Shown piece after piece: positions 6,059-13,732 of a stretch of DNA of 18,550 nucleotides. The translations under genes were made by a program, and so were the position numbers. Under the pieces are notes generated by a model. The model was not told the DNA's origin and ran no database searches. It saw only the letters and a program-made list of their open reading frames with translations. Numbering within the stretch: position 1 is the stretch's first letter; each line of letters starts with the position of its first letter. Source of the stretch: Candidatus Aminicenantota bacterium (GTDB taxonomy: Bacteria > Acidobacteriota > UBA4820 > DSQY01); assembly GCA_027365515.1 (NCBI GenBank), contig DAHXMK010000035.1, forward strand, positions 1-18,550, in the 5' to 3' direction.

Positions 6059-6517
6059 TTATCGCCGTATAAGCGTCATCTTCGAGCGGGCGTCCTTGAT
6101 GAGCGCGTCAACCTTCTCTTCCGCCACAAAACCCACCGCGCAAAGGCCCTGGCCGTCTCTCAGCAGGCGGCGGTCAGAGATCCTCTTGATATCGGTCAGG
6201 TAGGGCTCGGCTCCGCCGAGGGATTTCATGCAGCCGGAGAATGCGGCCGGTAAGCTTGGGGATGAGGCGTACATGACCCACGTTCCCCTGTGCGCGGAAT
6301 TCACGAGGCCATGGTGGCTGAGGACGGCCAGATGCTTGCTGGCGCAGTACTGCGGTATCTTCAGGCCGTAAACAAGCTCGCAGACGCAAAGAGGAACGTC
6401 AAATGCGGTCAGGGCAACCATAAGCCGAAGTCTCGTAGTGTCGCCAAGCGCCTTGAAGAAACCGGCGTTGACGTATTGAGGATCGTATCCACCATTGCCT
6501 GAATTCGTCTTGTCCAT
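6059..6517 (-). CDS. arsR: ArsR-family repressor with CVC (arsenic-type) motif
   Basis: 152 aa winged-helix repressor. The ATG at 6517 is chosen because AGGAGGGGG (6529-6521) lies just upstream; the longer open frame has no Shine-Dalgarno and crosses the promoter. The ArsR core begins at FFKALGDTTRLRLMVAL. The motif C44-V-C46-E-L in the alpha-3 region matches the CVCDL As(III)/Sb(III) site of classical ArsR, though the third cysteine of that site is valine here. The recognition helix is IPQYCASKHLAVLSHHGLV. A C-terminal extension (from about residue 95) holds C96 and C126, which could complete a thiol site. No arsenic efflux or reductase gene lies in the window. The promoter with an overlapping palindrome suggests autorepression. 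It is convergent with the metal operon and divergent from the peptidase gene, which it might also control. Confidence 0.88.
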   Translation of the reverse strand: MDKTNSGNGGYDPQYVNAGFFKALGDTTRLRLMVALTAFDVPLCVCELVYGLKIPQYCASKHLAVLSHHGLVNSAHRGTWVMYASSPSLPAAFSGCMKSLGGAEPYLTDIKRISDRRLLRDGQGLCAVGFVAEEKVDALIKDARSKMTLIRR

Positions 6518-6575
6518 ATTCCCCCTCCTGAGCAGCCTTTCGGTTCGCGGCGAGGCGGAGCCGCGTTCCTGGAAA

Positions 6576-6590
6576 AGGAATGATATTCCT
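6576..6590. promoter_or_regulatory. Palindrome AGGAAT-GAT-ATTCCT over the arsR -10 box
   Basis: Perfect 6-3-6 inverted repeat. It completely covers the -10 element of the minus-strand promoter, the placement expected for an autorepressor site. That the CVC ArsR protein binds here is inferred from position. Confidence 0.6.
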
Positions 6591-6608
6591 ACCAAGCAAA
6601 ACTTGCAA
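6580..6608 (-). promoter_or_regulatory. Sigma-70 promoter of the CVC arsR gene
   Basis: On the minus strand TTGCAA (6608-6603) and TATCAT (6585-6580) are separated by 17 bases. Start of transcription is expected near 6573, giving a leader of about 56 bases before the ATG at 6517. Confidence 0.6.
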
Positions 6609-6638
6609 GCCCAAAATGGCAAATGAAACCTTCCAGCC

Positions 6639-6664
6639 ATGATGTCGTAAAATGGTGACATCAT
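6639..6664. promoter_or_regulatory. Inverted repeat ATGATGTC-N10-GACATCAT
   Basis: Perfect 8-base arms around a 10-base AT-rich centre (GTAAAATGGT), about 35 bases upstream of the peptidase start. The layout fits a dimeric regulator site with half-sites about 18 bases apart. It is too far from the arsR -10 box to be the same site. No clear -35/-10 pair for the peptidase was found, so its role is open. Confidence 0.5.
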
Positions 6665-6699
6665 TCGCCGCCTTTATTGCGAATGAGAAGGGGAGCCGG

Positions 6700-8664
6700 A
6701 TGAAATCAAGGAGTATGCTGGCTGGTCTCGTCCTCGTGGTCATGATTGGCGGCGCCGCCAAGGCTTTCGCATCCGCTCCGCCCGTCTTGTTTGATCCTCC
6801 TATGTCAAAGCGAAACGCCAACTACGCGATCGAGGTCTCGCTCGACGCGGCGGCCCGCTCGCTCAAGGGCCGCGAGCGAATCGTCTGGAGGAACATAACG
6901 GCCGCGGCAGCGTCGGACGCATGGTTCCATCTTTACCTGAACGCCTTCGCCAACAACAGGTCGGACTTCTTTGAGGAGTCGGGCGGGAGGTTGAGAGGAG
7001 ACACGGCGGACAGGAAGCACTGGGGCTTCTGCCAGGTCACTTCTTTGGCGCTGGTAAACCCGGATGGAACGAAGGTGCCGCTGAAGCAGCTCTTCCCGGG
7101 ATCGGACAGAACCGTCATGCGGGTTGAATTGCCGTCCCAAGTGCCGCCCGGGGGGCAGATAACGCTGGACGTTTCCTTTGAGGACCAGCTTCCCAAAGTC
7201 TTTGCCCGCGCCGGCTACGCCGGAAATTTCGTTATGGCCAGCCAATGGTTCCCAAAGCTGGGCGTATTTCAAGGGGACAAAGGGTGGAATTGCCACGCGT
7301 ACCACGCCAATTCGGAGTTCTTCTCTGACTTTGGAGTCTACGACGTCTCCGTCACCGTTCCAAGGAATTACGTGGTCGGTTCAACCGGCGTCGAGTGGGG
7401 AAGCGAAGAAATCTCCGGAGCCAACAAGACGGTCCACCTGCACGCCGAGGACGTCCACGACTTTGCATGGACGGCCTCGCCGGATTTCATCGAAGCGGAC
7501 GGCACGTGGGAAGGGGTGAAGATAAGAATCCTGATGCAGCCTGGCAACAAGGATTCGATCCCGAGGTACATGGCCGCCATCAAAGAGGCGCTGGGCCTTT
7601 TCGCGAAGTGGATCTGGAAATACCCCTACCAGCAGATAACGATCGTTGACCCTCCGGCCAATGGCATGGGGGCCGCCGGGATGGAATATCCCACGCTGAT
7701 CACAGCCGGCGCGAGCCCGTTCATGCCCAAGTCGCTTCTTATGCCTGAAATGGTGGTGGTCCATGAATTCGGCCACCAGTACTGGTACGGCATGGAGGCC
7801 AACAATGAATTCGAGGAGGCGTGGCTCGACGAAGGAATCAACAGCTACTACGAGACGCGCATAATGGACGCCTGGTTCGGCCCGGACAACTCCATCATGA
7901 ACGGCCTTTGCGGCCTGCACATGGGCGACGTCGCGATGCAGAGGATTCAGTACTTCAGCTTTCCAGACATGGACCCGGTGGTGCTTCCCGCGTGGAAGTA
8001 TTCTTCAAACGCCGCTTACTCGGTGATGAGTTACAGCAAGCCGGTGATGGTGCTGAAAACGCTCGAGAACATCCTCGGCACACAGAAGATGGACGAGGTC
8101 ATGCGCGCTTTCTTCATGAAGGTGAAGTTCACCCATCCGACGACGGACGACTTCGTCAAGATAGTCTCCGAGGCCGCGGGCAAGGATCTCGCTCCCATCT
8201 TGAACCCGCTGCTTCGCGGCACCGGAACGGTTGATTTCAAGGTGGCCACCGTTCGCAACATACCGCTCGAGCCGCCCTCAGGATTCGACCTTGCCAAAGA
8301 AAAGCCCACGCTCTTCTCTAAGGATACGAAGCCGAAAAAGGGCGGGGATGACAAGGGTTACAGGGCGGAGGTGATCGTACAGAGAAAGGGCGACATAGTT
8401 TTGCCGGTCGAGATATCCGTGACCTTTTCGGACAAGACGACGAAGCTGGAAACATGGAACGGTGAAGAGCGCTACGTTACATTGAAATATCCGAAAAAAG
8501 TGACGGAAGTCATAGTGGACCCGAATGGGAAAATACCTCTAGACCTTAACAGGCTCAACAACGGCTGGCAGGCCAAAGAAGACGGCGCGCCAGCCTCGAC
8601 GCTGGCCCTGCGCTTCAGCTCGTTCTTTGAAACGCTGTACGCGCTGGGGTCGGGCCTGTTTTGA
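6700..8664 (+). CDS. Exported M1-family (gluzincin) metallopeptidase
   Basis: 654 aa. ATG 6700 has GGGGAG shortly upstream and opens directly into a signal peptide (MKSRSMLAGLVLVVMIGGAAKAFASA, cleavage near residue 22-25). The longer open frame starting 48 bases earlier lacks a ribosome site. An N-terminal beta domain leads to a thermolysin-like domain with GMEYP (327-331, the M1 GxMEN-type exopeptidase motif) and the zinc motif H355-E-F-G-H359 followed 18 residues later by E378 (WLDEG). This set defines M1 aminopeptidases, which remove N-terminal residues from peptides. The C-terminus is a beta-rich tail containing a lysine-rich loop, without a long helical ERAP-like domain. Expected location is the periplasm or outside. 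The next gene follows after 32 bases and is probably co-transcribed. Confidence 0.92.
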   Translation: MKSRSMLAGLVLVVMIGGAAKAFASAPPVLFDPPMSKRNANYAIEVSLDAAARSLKGRERIVWRNITAAAASDAWFHLYLNAFANNRSDFFEESGGRLRGDTADRKHWGFCQVTSLALVNPDGTKVPLKQLFPGSDRTVMRVELPSQVPPGGQITLDVSFEDQLPKVFARAGYAGNFVMASQWFPKLGVFQGDKGWNCHAYHANSEFFSDFGVYDVSVTVPRNYVVGSTGVEWGSEEISGANKTVHLHAEDVHDFAWTASPDFIEADGTWEGVKIRILMQPGNKDSIPRYMAAIKEALGLFAKWIWKYPYQQITIVDPPANGMGAAGMEYPTLITAGASPFMPKSLLMPEMVVVHEFGHQYWYGMEANNEFEEAWLDEGINSYYETRIMDAWFGPDNSIMNGLCGLHMGDVAMQRIQYFSFPDMDPVVLPAWKYSSNAAYSVMSYSKPVMVLKTLENILGTQKMDEVMRAFFMKVKFTHPTTDDFVKIVSEAAGKDLAPILNPLLRGTGTVDFKVATVRNIPLEPPSGFDLAKEKPTLFSKDTKPKKGGDDKGYRAEVIVQRKGDIVLPVEISVTFSDKTTKLETWNGEERYVTLKYPKKVTEVIVDPNGKIPLDLNRLNNGWQAKEDGAPASTLALRFSSFFETLYALGSGLF

Positions 8665-8696
8665 ACGCGCGTTGTTTTTAATTGCAGGAGGGTTTC

Positions 8697-9629
8697 ATGA
8701 CTTTGGTCAAGGCGATCAGGGAAGGGCTGGGAGGCAAGGGGAAGTTGGCCAGCGCGATCATGCTCTTCTGCGTTCCTCTTGCGCTGTCGTTCCTCGCTGG
8801 CTCTCCATTGCGGTCCGGGCTGCACGCGGCCTTCGACAGGTACCCGGCCTCGAAGGAATTGCTCAACGGCGGCGGGCTGGACCTCCTGGCTGAAACCGGC
8901 CTGCGGCAGCCGGCCTTCTGGGCAGCGGGGTTCTCGCTCTTTCTCCCCATGCTTTTGTTTTCCCTACTCCTTGGCTTGTGGGCACAGGCGGGGGCATACT
9001 CACTAGCGTTGCCCGAGGCAGCGGAAAACCCTTGGCGGAGAATCTGGCCGGCGGCGACCAAACTGCTGCCCAAGTTTCTCCTGGTCGCAACCTTGAATGC
9101 AATTCTATGGGGCGTCGTAGCGGTACTTGCGGCGATGCCTTTTGCCGCGCTCAATTTCAGGTTCAAGGAAAACACCGATCCAGGGCCTGGATGGCATCTT
9201 TTTCTCGCGGAAATCGTCGCGCTCGCCATCTTCTGGAACATTGCCTCGGCCGCGGGAGGTTGCGCGAAAGCGGCTACGGTGCTGAGGATCGGTGGCGGCA
9301 ACGTCGCGAAATCGTACCTGGCGGGACTGAAATTCTCTCTCAGGAAGTTCGCGCAAGTTGAAGCCATGACGTGGGGTTTCTTTGCGCTGAGGCTCGCTGC
9401 GTTTGCCGCCACCGTTTTGGCGTTCCCGATAGCGGTGACTTATGGTGGGGCGGTGATGAAATGGCTTCTATTTCAAATGGCGATTTTTGCCATGGCTTTC
9501 TTGAGGGTGGCGGAAATGAGGAGCCAGGTGGCTTATCTGGCCGGTTCTCAGCCAGAGCCGGCTCCCGTGAAGGAGGAGAAGGCTCCTCAGCCAGCCGAAG
9601 TGGAGGTTCTCTCCTCGGCGAGCTTGTAA
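8697..9629 (+). CDS. Six-helix integral membrane protein, unknown function
   Basis: 310 aa. ATG 8697 is chosen because AGGAGG lies 5 bases upstream. By hydrophobicity there are about six membrane segments, near residues 17-35, 74-104, 125-152, 166-190, 225-247 and 252-272. An amphipathic N-terminus (MTLVKAIREGLGGKGK) precedes them, and a soluble P/E-rich tail (about 284-310, with PEPAP and EEKAPQPAEVEV) follows them. I see no catalytic or transport motif and cannot name a family; the outline resembles membrane proteins of the DUF-type four-to-six-helix class. It follows the M1 peptidase by 32 bases and is likely in the same transcript. Its last 43 bases overlap the end of the convergent DUF4388 gene. 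Confidence 0.8.
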   Translation: MTLVKAIREGLGGKGKLASAIMLFCVPLALSFLAGSPLRSGLHAAFDRYPASKELLNGGGLDLLAETGLRQPAFWAAGFSLFLPMLLFSLLLGLWAQAGAYSLALPEAAENPWRRIWPAATKLLPKFLLVATLNAILWGVVAVLAAMPFAALNFRFKENTDPGPGWHLFLAEIVALAIFWNIASAAGGCAKAATVLRIGGGNVAKSYLAGLKFSLRKFAQVEAMTWGFFALRLAAFAATVLAFPIAVTYGGAVMKWLLFQMAIFAMAFLRVAEMRSQVAYLAGSQPEPAPVKEEKAPQPAEVEVLSSASL

Positions 9630-10690
9630 AGCAGGGAGCGCTCGTCCGGGGCAAGGTGTTTGCTCGATTCAAAAAGCAGGAAAGAGAGCAGGCTGTCCAA
9701 CGCGCCGTGCAAGGCCTCCCGGCGTTTTTCGGAAGGAAGATCGGCGACGTTTGCGGTAAGGGCTTTGGCGTCAAGCATGCCATCGGAGTTGAACTCGGTC
9801 CCCTCTATCAAGCCTGTTTTCGCGGCGTCGAGAGCGCAGCTGAAAAGAATGGTGCGCCCTTTGTTGTCCAGCGACTTGCCAATGGTTGAAGATATCTTCG
9901 AGAAGAGGCCGTTGTAATCCTCGATGAGCGCCGTCAACGCCTGCGCGTCCTCGAACTCATCCTCGGGCGTTTCGGCCGGGGCGCCAGGCATTTGGATGTA
10001 TCTCGCCAGAACGAAGGCCATAAGGATTCTAAGCGTCTCGAATTCGTCGAGGCTCGAGCGGTGGATGATTTCGCGCACGGATCTCACGCCGTCCACCAGC
10101 GCTAGGATCTCAAGCTCGCACTCCATGAAGCGGACACCCTTGTCCCTGATTTCGCTGGGCGCCTGTAAGGGAATGATGTTGTCGGTAGGGATCAGCTCCT
10201 TGATGCGCGGCCACTCGTCGAGCCGCCTGATTCCCTCCATGATGATATTGGTCGTGGAAGTGGAGAGCTTGATTTTCTCCTCGTTGGCCTCGGCCGTTTC
10301 CTCGAAAAAGAATAGCCCCTCGTTGAGCGTGAAGAGGCCGTAGATGATTTCCAATACTTGGTTCTTCACCGCCCACCAGAGTTGCTTGGGAGTGAGAATG
10401 CCCATCTGGACAAGGATTTTTCCCTGGCGCTTTCCGGGCTCGACCTGGAGGCCGGATTGAAGGTTTTGCTCGCCGGTGATTTTTCCGTGGCGGACTAGAA
10501 AATTTCCGAGAGATTCCTCGGGCTTCGACGACGTCGCGAACACAAGCTCGCCCCTGTCCCAATAGAGCCTGCGAACCAGCTTGCCGTTGCGCATCGTCAG
10601 CGTGCCGGTCTTTTTCAAGAGGTTCACGAACGTGAGGACGTCTGGAACGCTGACGGCCTTCAGGGAACCTTCGAGGATTCGCTCGCCCAT
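9587..10690 (-). CDS. DUF4388/PATAN-domain protein
   Basis: 367 aa cytosolic protein. ATG 10690 is taken because GGAGGAGG lies immediately upstream; another ATG 24 bases earlier has no Shine-Dalgarno. The N-terminus matches the DUF4388 (PATAN) pattern: LEGSLKAVSVPDVLTFVNLLKKTGTLTMRNGKLVRRLYWDRGELVFATSS, then LGNFLVRHGKIT, ILVQMGILTPKQLWWAVKNQVLEIIYGLFTLNEGLFFF. The middle (about 160-240) is a winged-helix-like segment (ALVDGVRSVREIIHRSSLDEFETLRILMAFV). The C-terminal 120 residues are helical and not recognised. Such proteins are common in deltaproteobacteria-like genomes near signalling and motility genes, but their biochemistry is poorly defined. It stands alone on its strand, divergent from the SPFH gene and overlapping the membrane protein gene at the 3' end. 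Confidence 0.87.
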   Translation of the reverse strand: MGERILEGSLKAVSVPDVLTFVNLLKKTGTLTMRNGKLVRRLYWDRGELVFATSSKPEESLGNFLVRHGKITGEQNLQSGLQVEPGKRQGKILVQMGILTPKQLWWAVKNQVLEIIYGLFTLNEGLFFFEETAEANEEKIKLSTSTTNIIMEGIRRLDEWPRIKELIPTDNIIPLQAPSEIRDKGVRFMECELEILALVDGVRSVREIIHRSSLDEFETLRILMAFVLARYIQMPGAPAETPEDEFEDAQALTALIEDYNGLFSKISSTIGKSLDNKGRTILFSCALDAAKTGLIEGTEFNSDGMLDAKALTANVADLPSEKRREALHGALDSLLSFLLFESSKHLAPDERSLLYKLAEERTSTSAG

Positions 10691-10818
10691 GCCTCCTCCG
10701 GATGCAGCTATCATAACCAAGAAAACCGGATTTGAAAAGGGGGGCAAGGCAATTCCGAAGGATGACGGGTGAATGCGGAAATCCGAAAGGCCTCACGAAC
10801 CAACCGTCCCGCCCGCTG

Positions 10819-10847
10819 TTGCGCTGATACCGCGCCGGTGGTAGGAT
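10819..10847 (+). promoter_or_regulatory. Candidate promoter of the SPFH gene
   Basis: TTGCGC (10819-10824), a 17-base spacer and TAGGAT (10842-10847) lie in the divergent gap 10691-10922, about 70 bases before the SPFH start. Both boxes match the consensus only partly (3/6 and 4/6). Nothing else stands out in this 232-base gap. Confidence 0.3.
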
Positions 10848-10922
10848 TTGCAACAAAGCGGCGGCTGAGGTTCTCGGCAGGTGCCGGCCACGGCGCCGCC
10901 CGCTGTCGGCGAGGAGGGAGAG

Positions 10923-13010
10923 ATGGAAGGCTTTCTTCATTTAGTTGGCGTCGCATGGCCCTATGCCTTGGGTTTCGTGGCGTTGCTTCTTCTTTATAAC
11001 TCGATAGTCATAGTGGGCGGCACGCAGATAGCGGTGCTTGAAAGAAAATATCTCGGCAGGCAGATGCCGCAGGGACGCGTGGTCGCCTTGGCCGGAGAGG
11101 TCGGAATCCAGGCGAGAACGTTAGGGCCGGGACTTCATCTGCTGATCCCCTTCCTTTTTTCGGTGACGAAGTATCCGTTTACAATGATCGCGGAGGATGA
11201 AGTCGGGCTCTTGGAGTCCATAGACGGCTTCTCCATACCCCCAGGCAAGATTTTCGCCAAGGTCGTGGCGGGGCACAACAGTTTCCAGGACGGCGAGAAC
11301 TTCCTCAAAAACAACGGCGAAAAAGGGCCGCAGACCCAAATGCTGCCTCCGGGCCAGTACCGGATCAACCCCGTGCTGTTCAAGGTCCGAAAGGTTCCGT
11401 CAGTCATCATAGACAAGGGTAGAATCGGGACCGTGACCAGCATGGACGGCGAGCCGATTCCCCCAGGCCGGCTGTTGGCGGCCCGCGTGCAGGGCCACAG
11501 CAACTTCGAGGACGGCCAGGCCTTCTTAAACAAAGGCGGGCAGAAGGGGCCGCAGATTGATATCCTTCTTCCCGGCACTTACCGCATAAACACCGACCTC
11601 TTTCACGTGGAAATTCGGGAAGCGACTATCATTCCCGCGATGAAGGTGGGGCTCGTCACGGCGCTGGACGGCGAGCCGCTTCCAGAAAAGGAGTACGTCG
11701 CGGCCCCGGTGACCGGCCACAGCGATTATCAGGCCGCCGCCGCATTCTTGGAGTCAGGGGGCCAGCGCGGCCCGCAGTTCGACGTGCTGAAACCCGGCAC
11801 GTATTACATCAACCCACTGCTTTTCAAAGCCGAGCTTGACGACGTCGCAGTAGTGGAGAGGGGACAGGTCGCAGTCGTAGTCTCGAACGTGGGCGAGGAA
11901 CCGAAGCAGATAAAGGAGCTGACGGCGCTGGCGGCGAAGGAGGAGGCCGGGGACGAGGAGGCGAGAAGCGCCGAGTCCCGCGTCGTTCCGGGCATCGAGC
12001 GCTACGTCGTTCCAAACGGCTTCCGCGGCATCCAACAAGAAGTCATTGGCCCCGGCTTCTACTACTTGAACCGAAGGGCCTACATGGCCTACATAGTTGA
12101 CACGACCAACATCACGATTGACTGGGATGACAGCAAAGAGACGCGCTTCGACCCGTTGAAGGTCATTTCGAGGGACGGCTTCCAGATCAGCGTATCGGTC
12201 AAGGTGGTCATCAGGGTCAGGCCCGACCAGGCTCCATACATGGTCGCGAAGATCGGCTCCATCGAAAACCTGATTCTGCACGTCATCCACCCGATGATAG
12301 ATTCGTCGTTCAGAAACCAAGCGTCGTCAACCTCCGCCATGAACTTCATGCAGGACCGGCAGGAAGAGCAGCGCAAGGCCGAGGAGCGGGCGAAGGCGGA
12401 ACTGGAAAGATACCACGTCGAGTGCGTCTCGGTGCTAATCTGCCAAATCAACCTGCCCCAGGAGCTTATGGACACGCAGACGAAGAAGATCATCGCGCAG
12501 CAGCAGCAGGCGATGTACCAGGACCAGCAGAAGGCCGAGCAGACTCGCATAGCAATGGAGAAGACGCGCTCCGAGGCCGACCAGCAGAAGAACCTCGTCG
12601 AGGCCGAGATCGGCGTCAAGATCGCCGAGCAGAACAAGGCGAAGGCGATAAGGTTCGCGGAGGGCGAAGGAGAAAGCCTGCGGCTAAGGGCCGAGGGAGA
12701 AGCGAAAGGCATCAGGGCGAAAGGCGAGGCCGAAGGGGCGAAGATACTCGCGATCGGCGAAGCGACGGCCAAGGCCTACGAGCTTCAGAACAAGGCGATC
12801 GGCCAGCAGGGGGTCACGGCCATAGAAATTTCCAAGCAGATCGCTTCCGGAAACGTCAAGGTTACCCCGGACCTCCTGGTCCAGGGAGGCGACAACCTCG
12901 GCGGCCTTCTCTCGGCCTATTTCACCAAGCTTATCGCGCCACCACCGCCCGACGCGCCAAGCGGAAAGCAGAAGGCCCAGGATTCCTTGAAGGACCTGGT
13001 CAAAGGATGA
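10923..13010 (+). CDS. SPFH/flotillin-like membrane protein with tandem N-terminal repeats
   Basis: 695 aa. ATG 10923 has AGGAGG 5 bases upstream. One N-terminal membrane helix lies at about 11-32. Residues 93-311 hold three tandem units of about 70-74 residues with the pattern GLxxxxDGxxxPxG...GHxxFxDGxxFLxxGGxKGPQxxxLxPGxYxINPxLF (starts near 93, 167, 241). Weaker copies flank them at about 36-90 and 315-394, the latter interrupted by an acidic linker. The SPFH domain follows (about 390-510: VISRDGFQISVSVKVVIRV). A long E/A/Q/K-rich coiled coil comes next (about 478-625, IIAQQQQAMYQDQQ and GEAKGIRAKGEAEGAKILA), then a proline-rich end. SPFH proteins form large membrane-attached rings or scaffolds. 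The repeats recall the stacked repeat domains of major vault protein in architecture, which is inference. A small ferritin-like gene follows 104 bases later. Confidence 0.9.
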   Translation: MEGFLHLVGVAWPYALGFVALLLLYNSIVIVGGTQIAVLERKYLGRQMPQGRVVALAGEVGIQARTLGPGLHLLIPFLFSVTKYPFTMIAEDEVGLLESIDGFSIPPGKIFAKVVAGHNSFQDGENFLKNNGEKGPQTQMLPPGQYRINPVLFKVRKVPSVIIDKGRIGTVTSMDGEPIPPGRLLAARVQGHSNFEDGQAFLNKGGQKGPQIDILLPGTYRINTDLFHVEIREATIIPAMKVGLVTALDGEPLPEKEYVAAPVTGHSDYQAAAAFLESGGQRGPQFDVLKPGTYYINPLLFKAELDDVAVVERGQVAVVVSNVGEEPKQIKELTALAAKEEAGDEEARSAESRVVPGIERYVVPNGFRGIQQEVIGPGFYYLNRRAYMAYIVDTTNITIDWDDSKETRFDPLKVISRDGFQISVSVKVVIRVRPDQAPYMVAKIGSIENLILHVIHPMIDSSFRNQASSTSAMNFMQDRQEEQRKAEERAKAELERYHVECVSVLICQINLPQELMDTQTKKIIAQQQQAMYQDQQKAEQTRIAMEKTRSEADQQKNLVEAEIGVKIAEQNKAKAIRFAEGEGESLRLRAEGEAKGIRAKGEAEGAKILAIGEATAKAYELQNKAIGQQGVTAIEISKQIASGNVKVTPDLLVQGGDNLGGLLSAYFTKLIAPPPPDAPSGKQKAQDSLKDLVKG

Positions 13011-13114
13011 ATTGATCACGTAAGCCGTGTTTCTGAGGGAGGGATTTTTCTGGGCGGCTGGATTGTTAATCTGGTGGAGGCGCTCATAAGGCCCAAAGCC
13101 GTGGGGCGAAGCCT

Positions 13115-13570
13115 ATGAAGGTCCTTGCCGCATTGGAGACGATATCCCGGGTGGAGATGGCAGCCTCATCGCTTTACGAGGCGTGGGCCAAGCGCTTTGA
13201 AGGCGATGCGGAAGCAAGCTTCCTGTTTTATAGGATATCTCTCGAGGAAAAGGCCCACGCCCAATTGGCCGAGTATTGCAGAATGCTTGTGGCCAAGCAC
13301 GGCGGCGAGTTTCCCGACATCGTGGAGACTCCGATGGAGGAGGCATCCTTCCTCAGAATGGTGCATGAATCGTCGGGAGCGAAGAGTTTGAAGGAAGCCG
13401 TTGAGGCGGCTTGGAATCTCGAAGCGAATGTTGGCGAGGCGTATCTCAACAGCAAGCTGGCCAGGCTGGGAGACGGATTCGTTCAGCAGATGATTCAGGT
13501 TCTAGCCAATTGCGGCCATGCCGAAAGCCTCGCCGAATTTCTCGCGGCTCGCGGGTGGAAGAAAGCCTAA
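13115..13570 (+). CDS. Small ferritin-like (rubrerythrin-type) four-helix protein
   Basis: 151 aa, all-helical by eye. Helix 1 carries E14 and E22 (TISRVEMAASSLYEAWAKRF), and helix 2 carries E45-x-x-H48 (LEEKAHAQLAEYC), which is the ferritin-like ExxH pattern. Helix 3 has NLEANVGEAYL, and the last helix has CGHAESLAEFL but no clear second ExxH. This supports a ferritin-like fold with at least half of a di-iron site; a full di-iron oxidase site is not certain. There is no rubredoxin domain. The ATG has only a weak purine-rich stretch (GGGGCGAA) upstream, so the start is less sure than for its neighbours. The 104-base gap before it shows no promoter or terminator. A role in iron or oxidative-stress handling is inferred. 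Confidence 0.7.
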   Translation: MKVLAALETISRVEMAASSLYEAWAKRFEGDAEASFLFYRISLEEKAHAQLAEYCRMLVAKHGGEFPDIVETPMEEASFLRMVHESSGAKSLKEAVEAAWNLEANVGEAYLNSKLARLGDGFVQQMIQVLANCGHAESLAEFLAARGWKKA

Positions 13571-13686
13571 AAATCGCGAAGCCTGCCCCGAAAGGCAATA
13601 TTAGCTGCGCCGCGTGCCTCGACAAGCCTTGACGGGCAAGCTACAAATCGCGCGAAATACTCAAAATGAGTACTGGCAGTGAGCCC

Positions 13687-13715
13687 TTGCATAGGCGCCG
13701 ATGTGTGCATATAAT
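13687..13715 (+). promoter_or_regulatory. Sigma-70 promoter of the two-CW gene
   Basis: TTGCAT (13687-13692), a 17-base spacer and a perfect TATAAT (13710-13715), 17 bases before the two-CW ATG at 13733. This gives a very short leader that starts close to the Shine-Dalgarno GGAGG (13722-13726). Confidence 0.62.
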
Positions 13716-13732
13716 AATTATGGAGGACGCGC

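Noticed and set aside
6652..6699. Upstream ATG for the M1 peptidase
   Set aside because: It lies in the centre of the inverted repeat, lacks a Shine-Dalgarno, and would put 16 odd residues before a normal signal peptide.
10110..10940. Open frame on the minus strand overlapping the DUF4388 gene and the SPFH start
   Set aside because: It is an out-of-frame shadow of the DUF4388 gene and collides with the well-supported SPFH start.
12481..12760. Repetitive E/A/Q/K codons in the SPFH gene as a possible DNA repeat
   Set aside because: The pattern is explained by the coiled-coil protein sequence and has no regular nucleotide period.
13571..13686. Possible terminator or small RNA after the ferritin-like gene
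   Set aside because: Only 4-base stems could be found and there is no T-run; AAATCGCG occurs twice but without a convincing structure.
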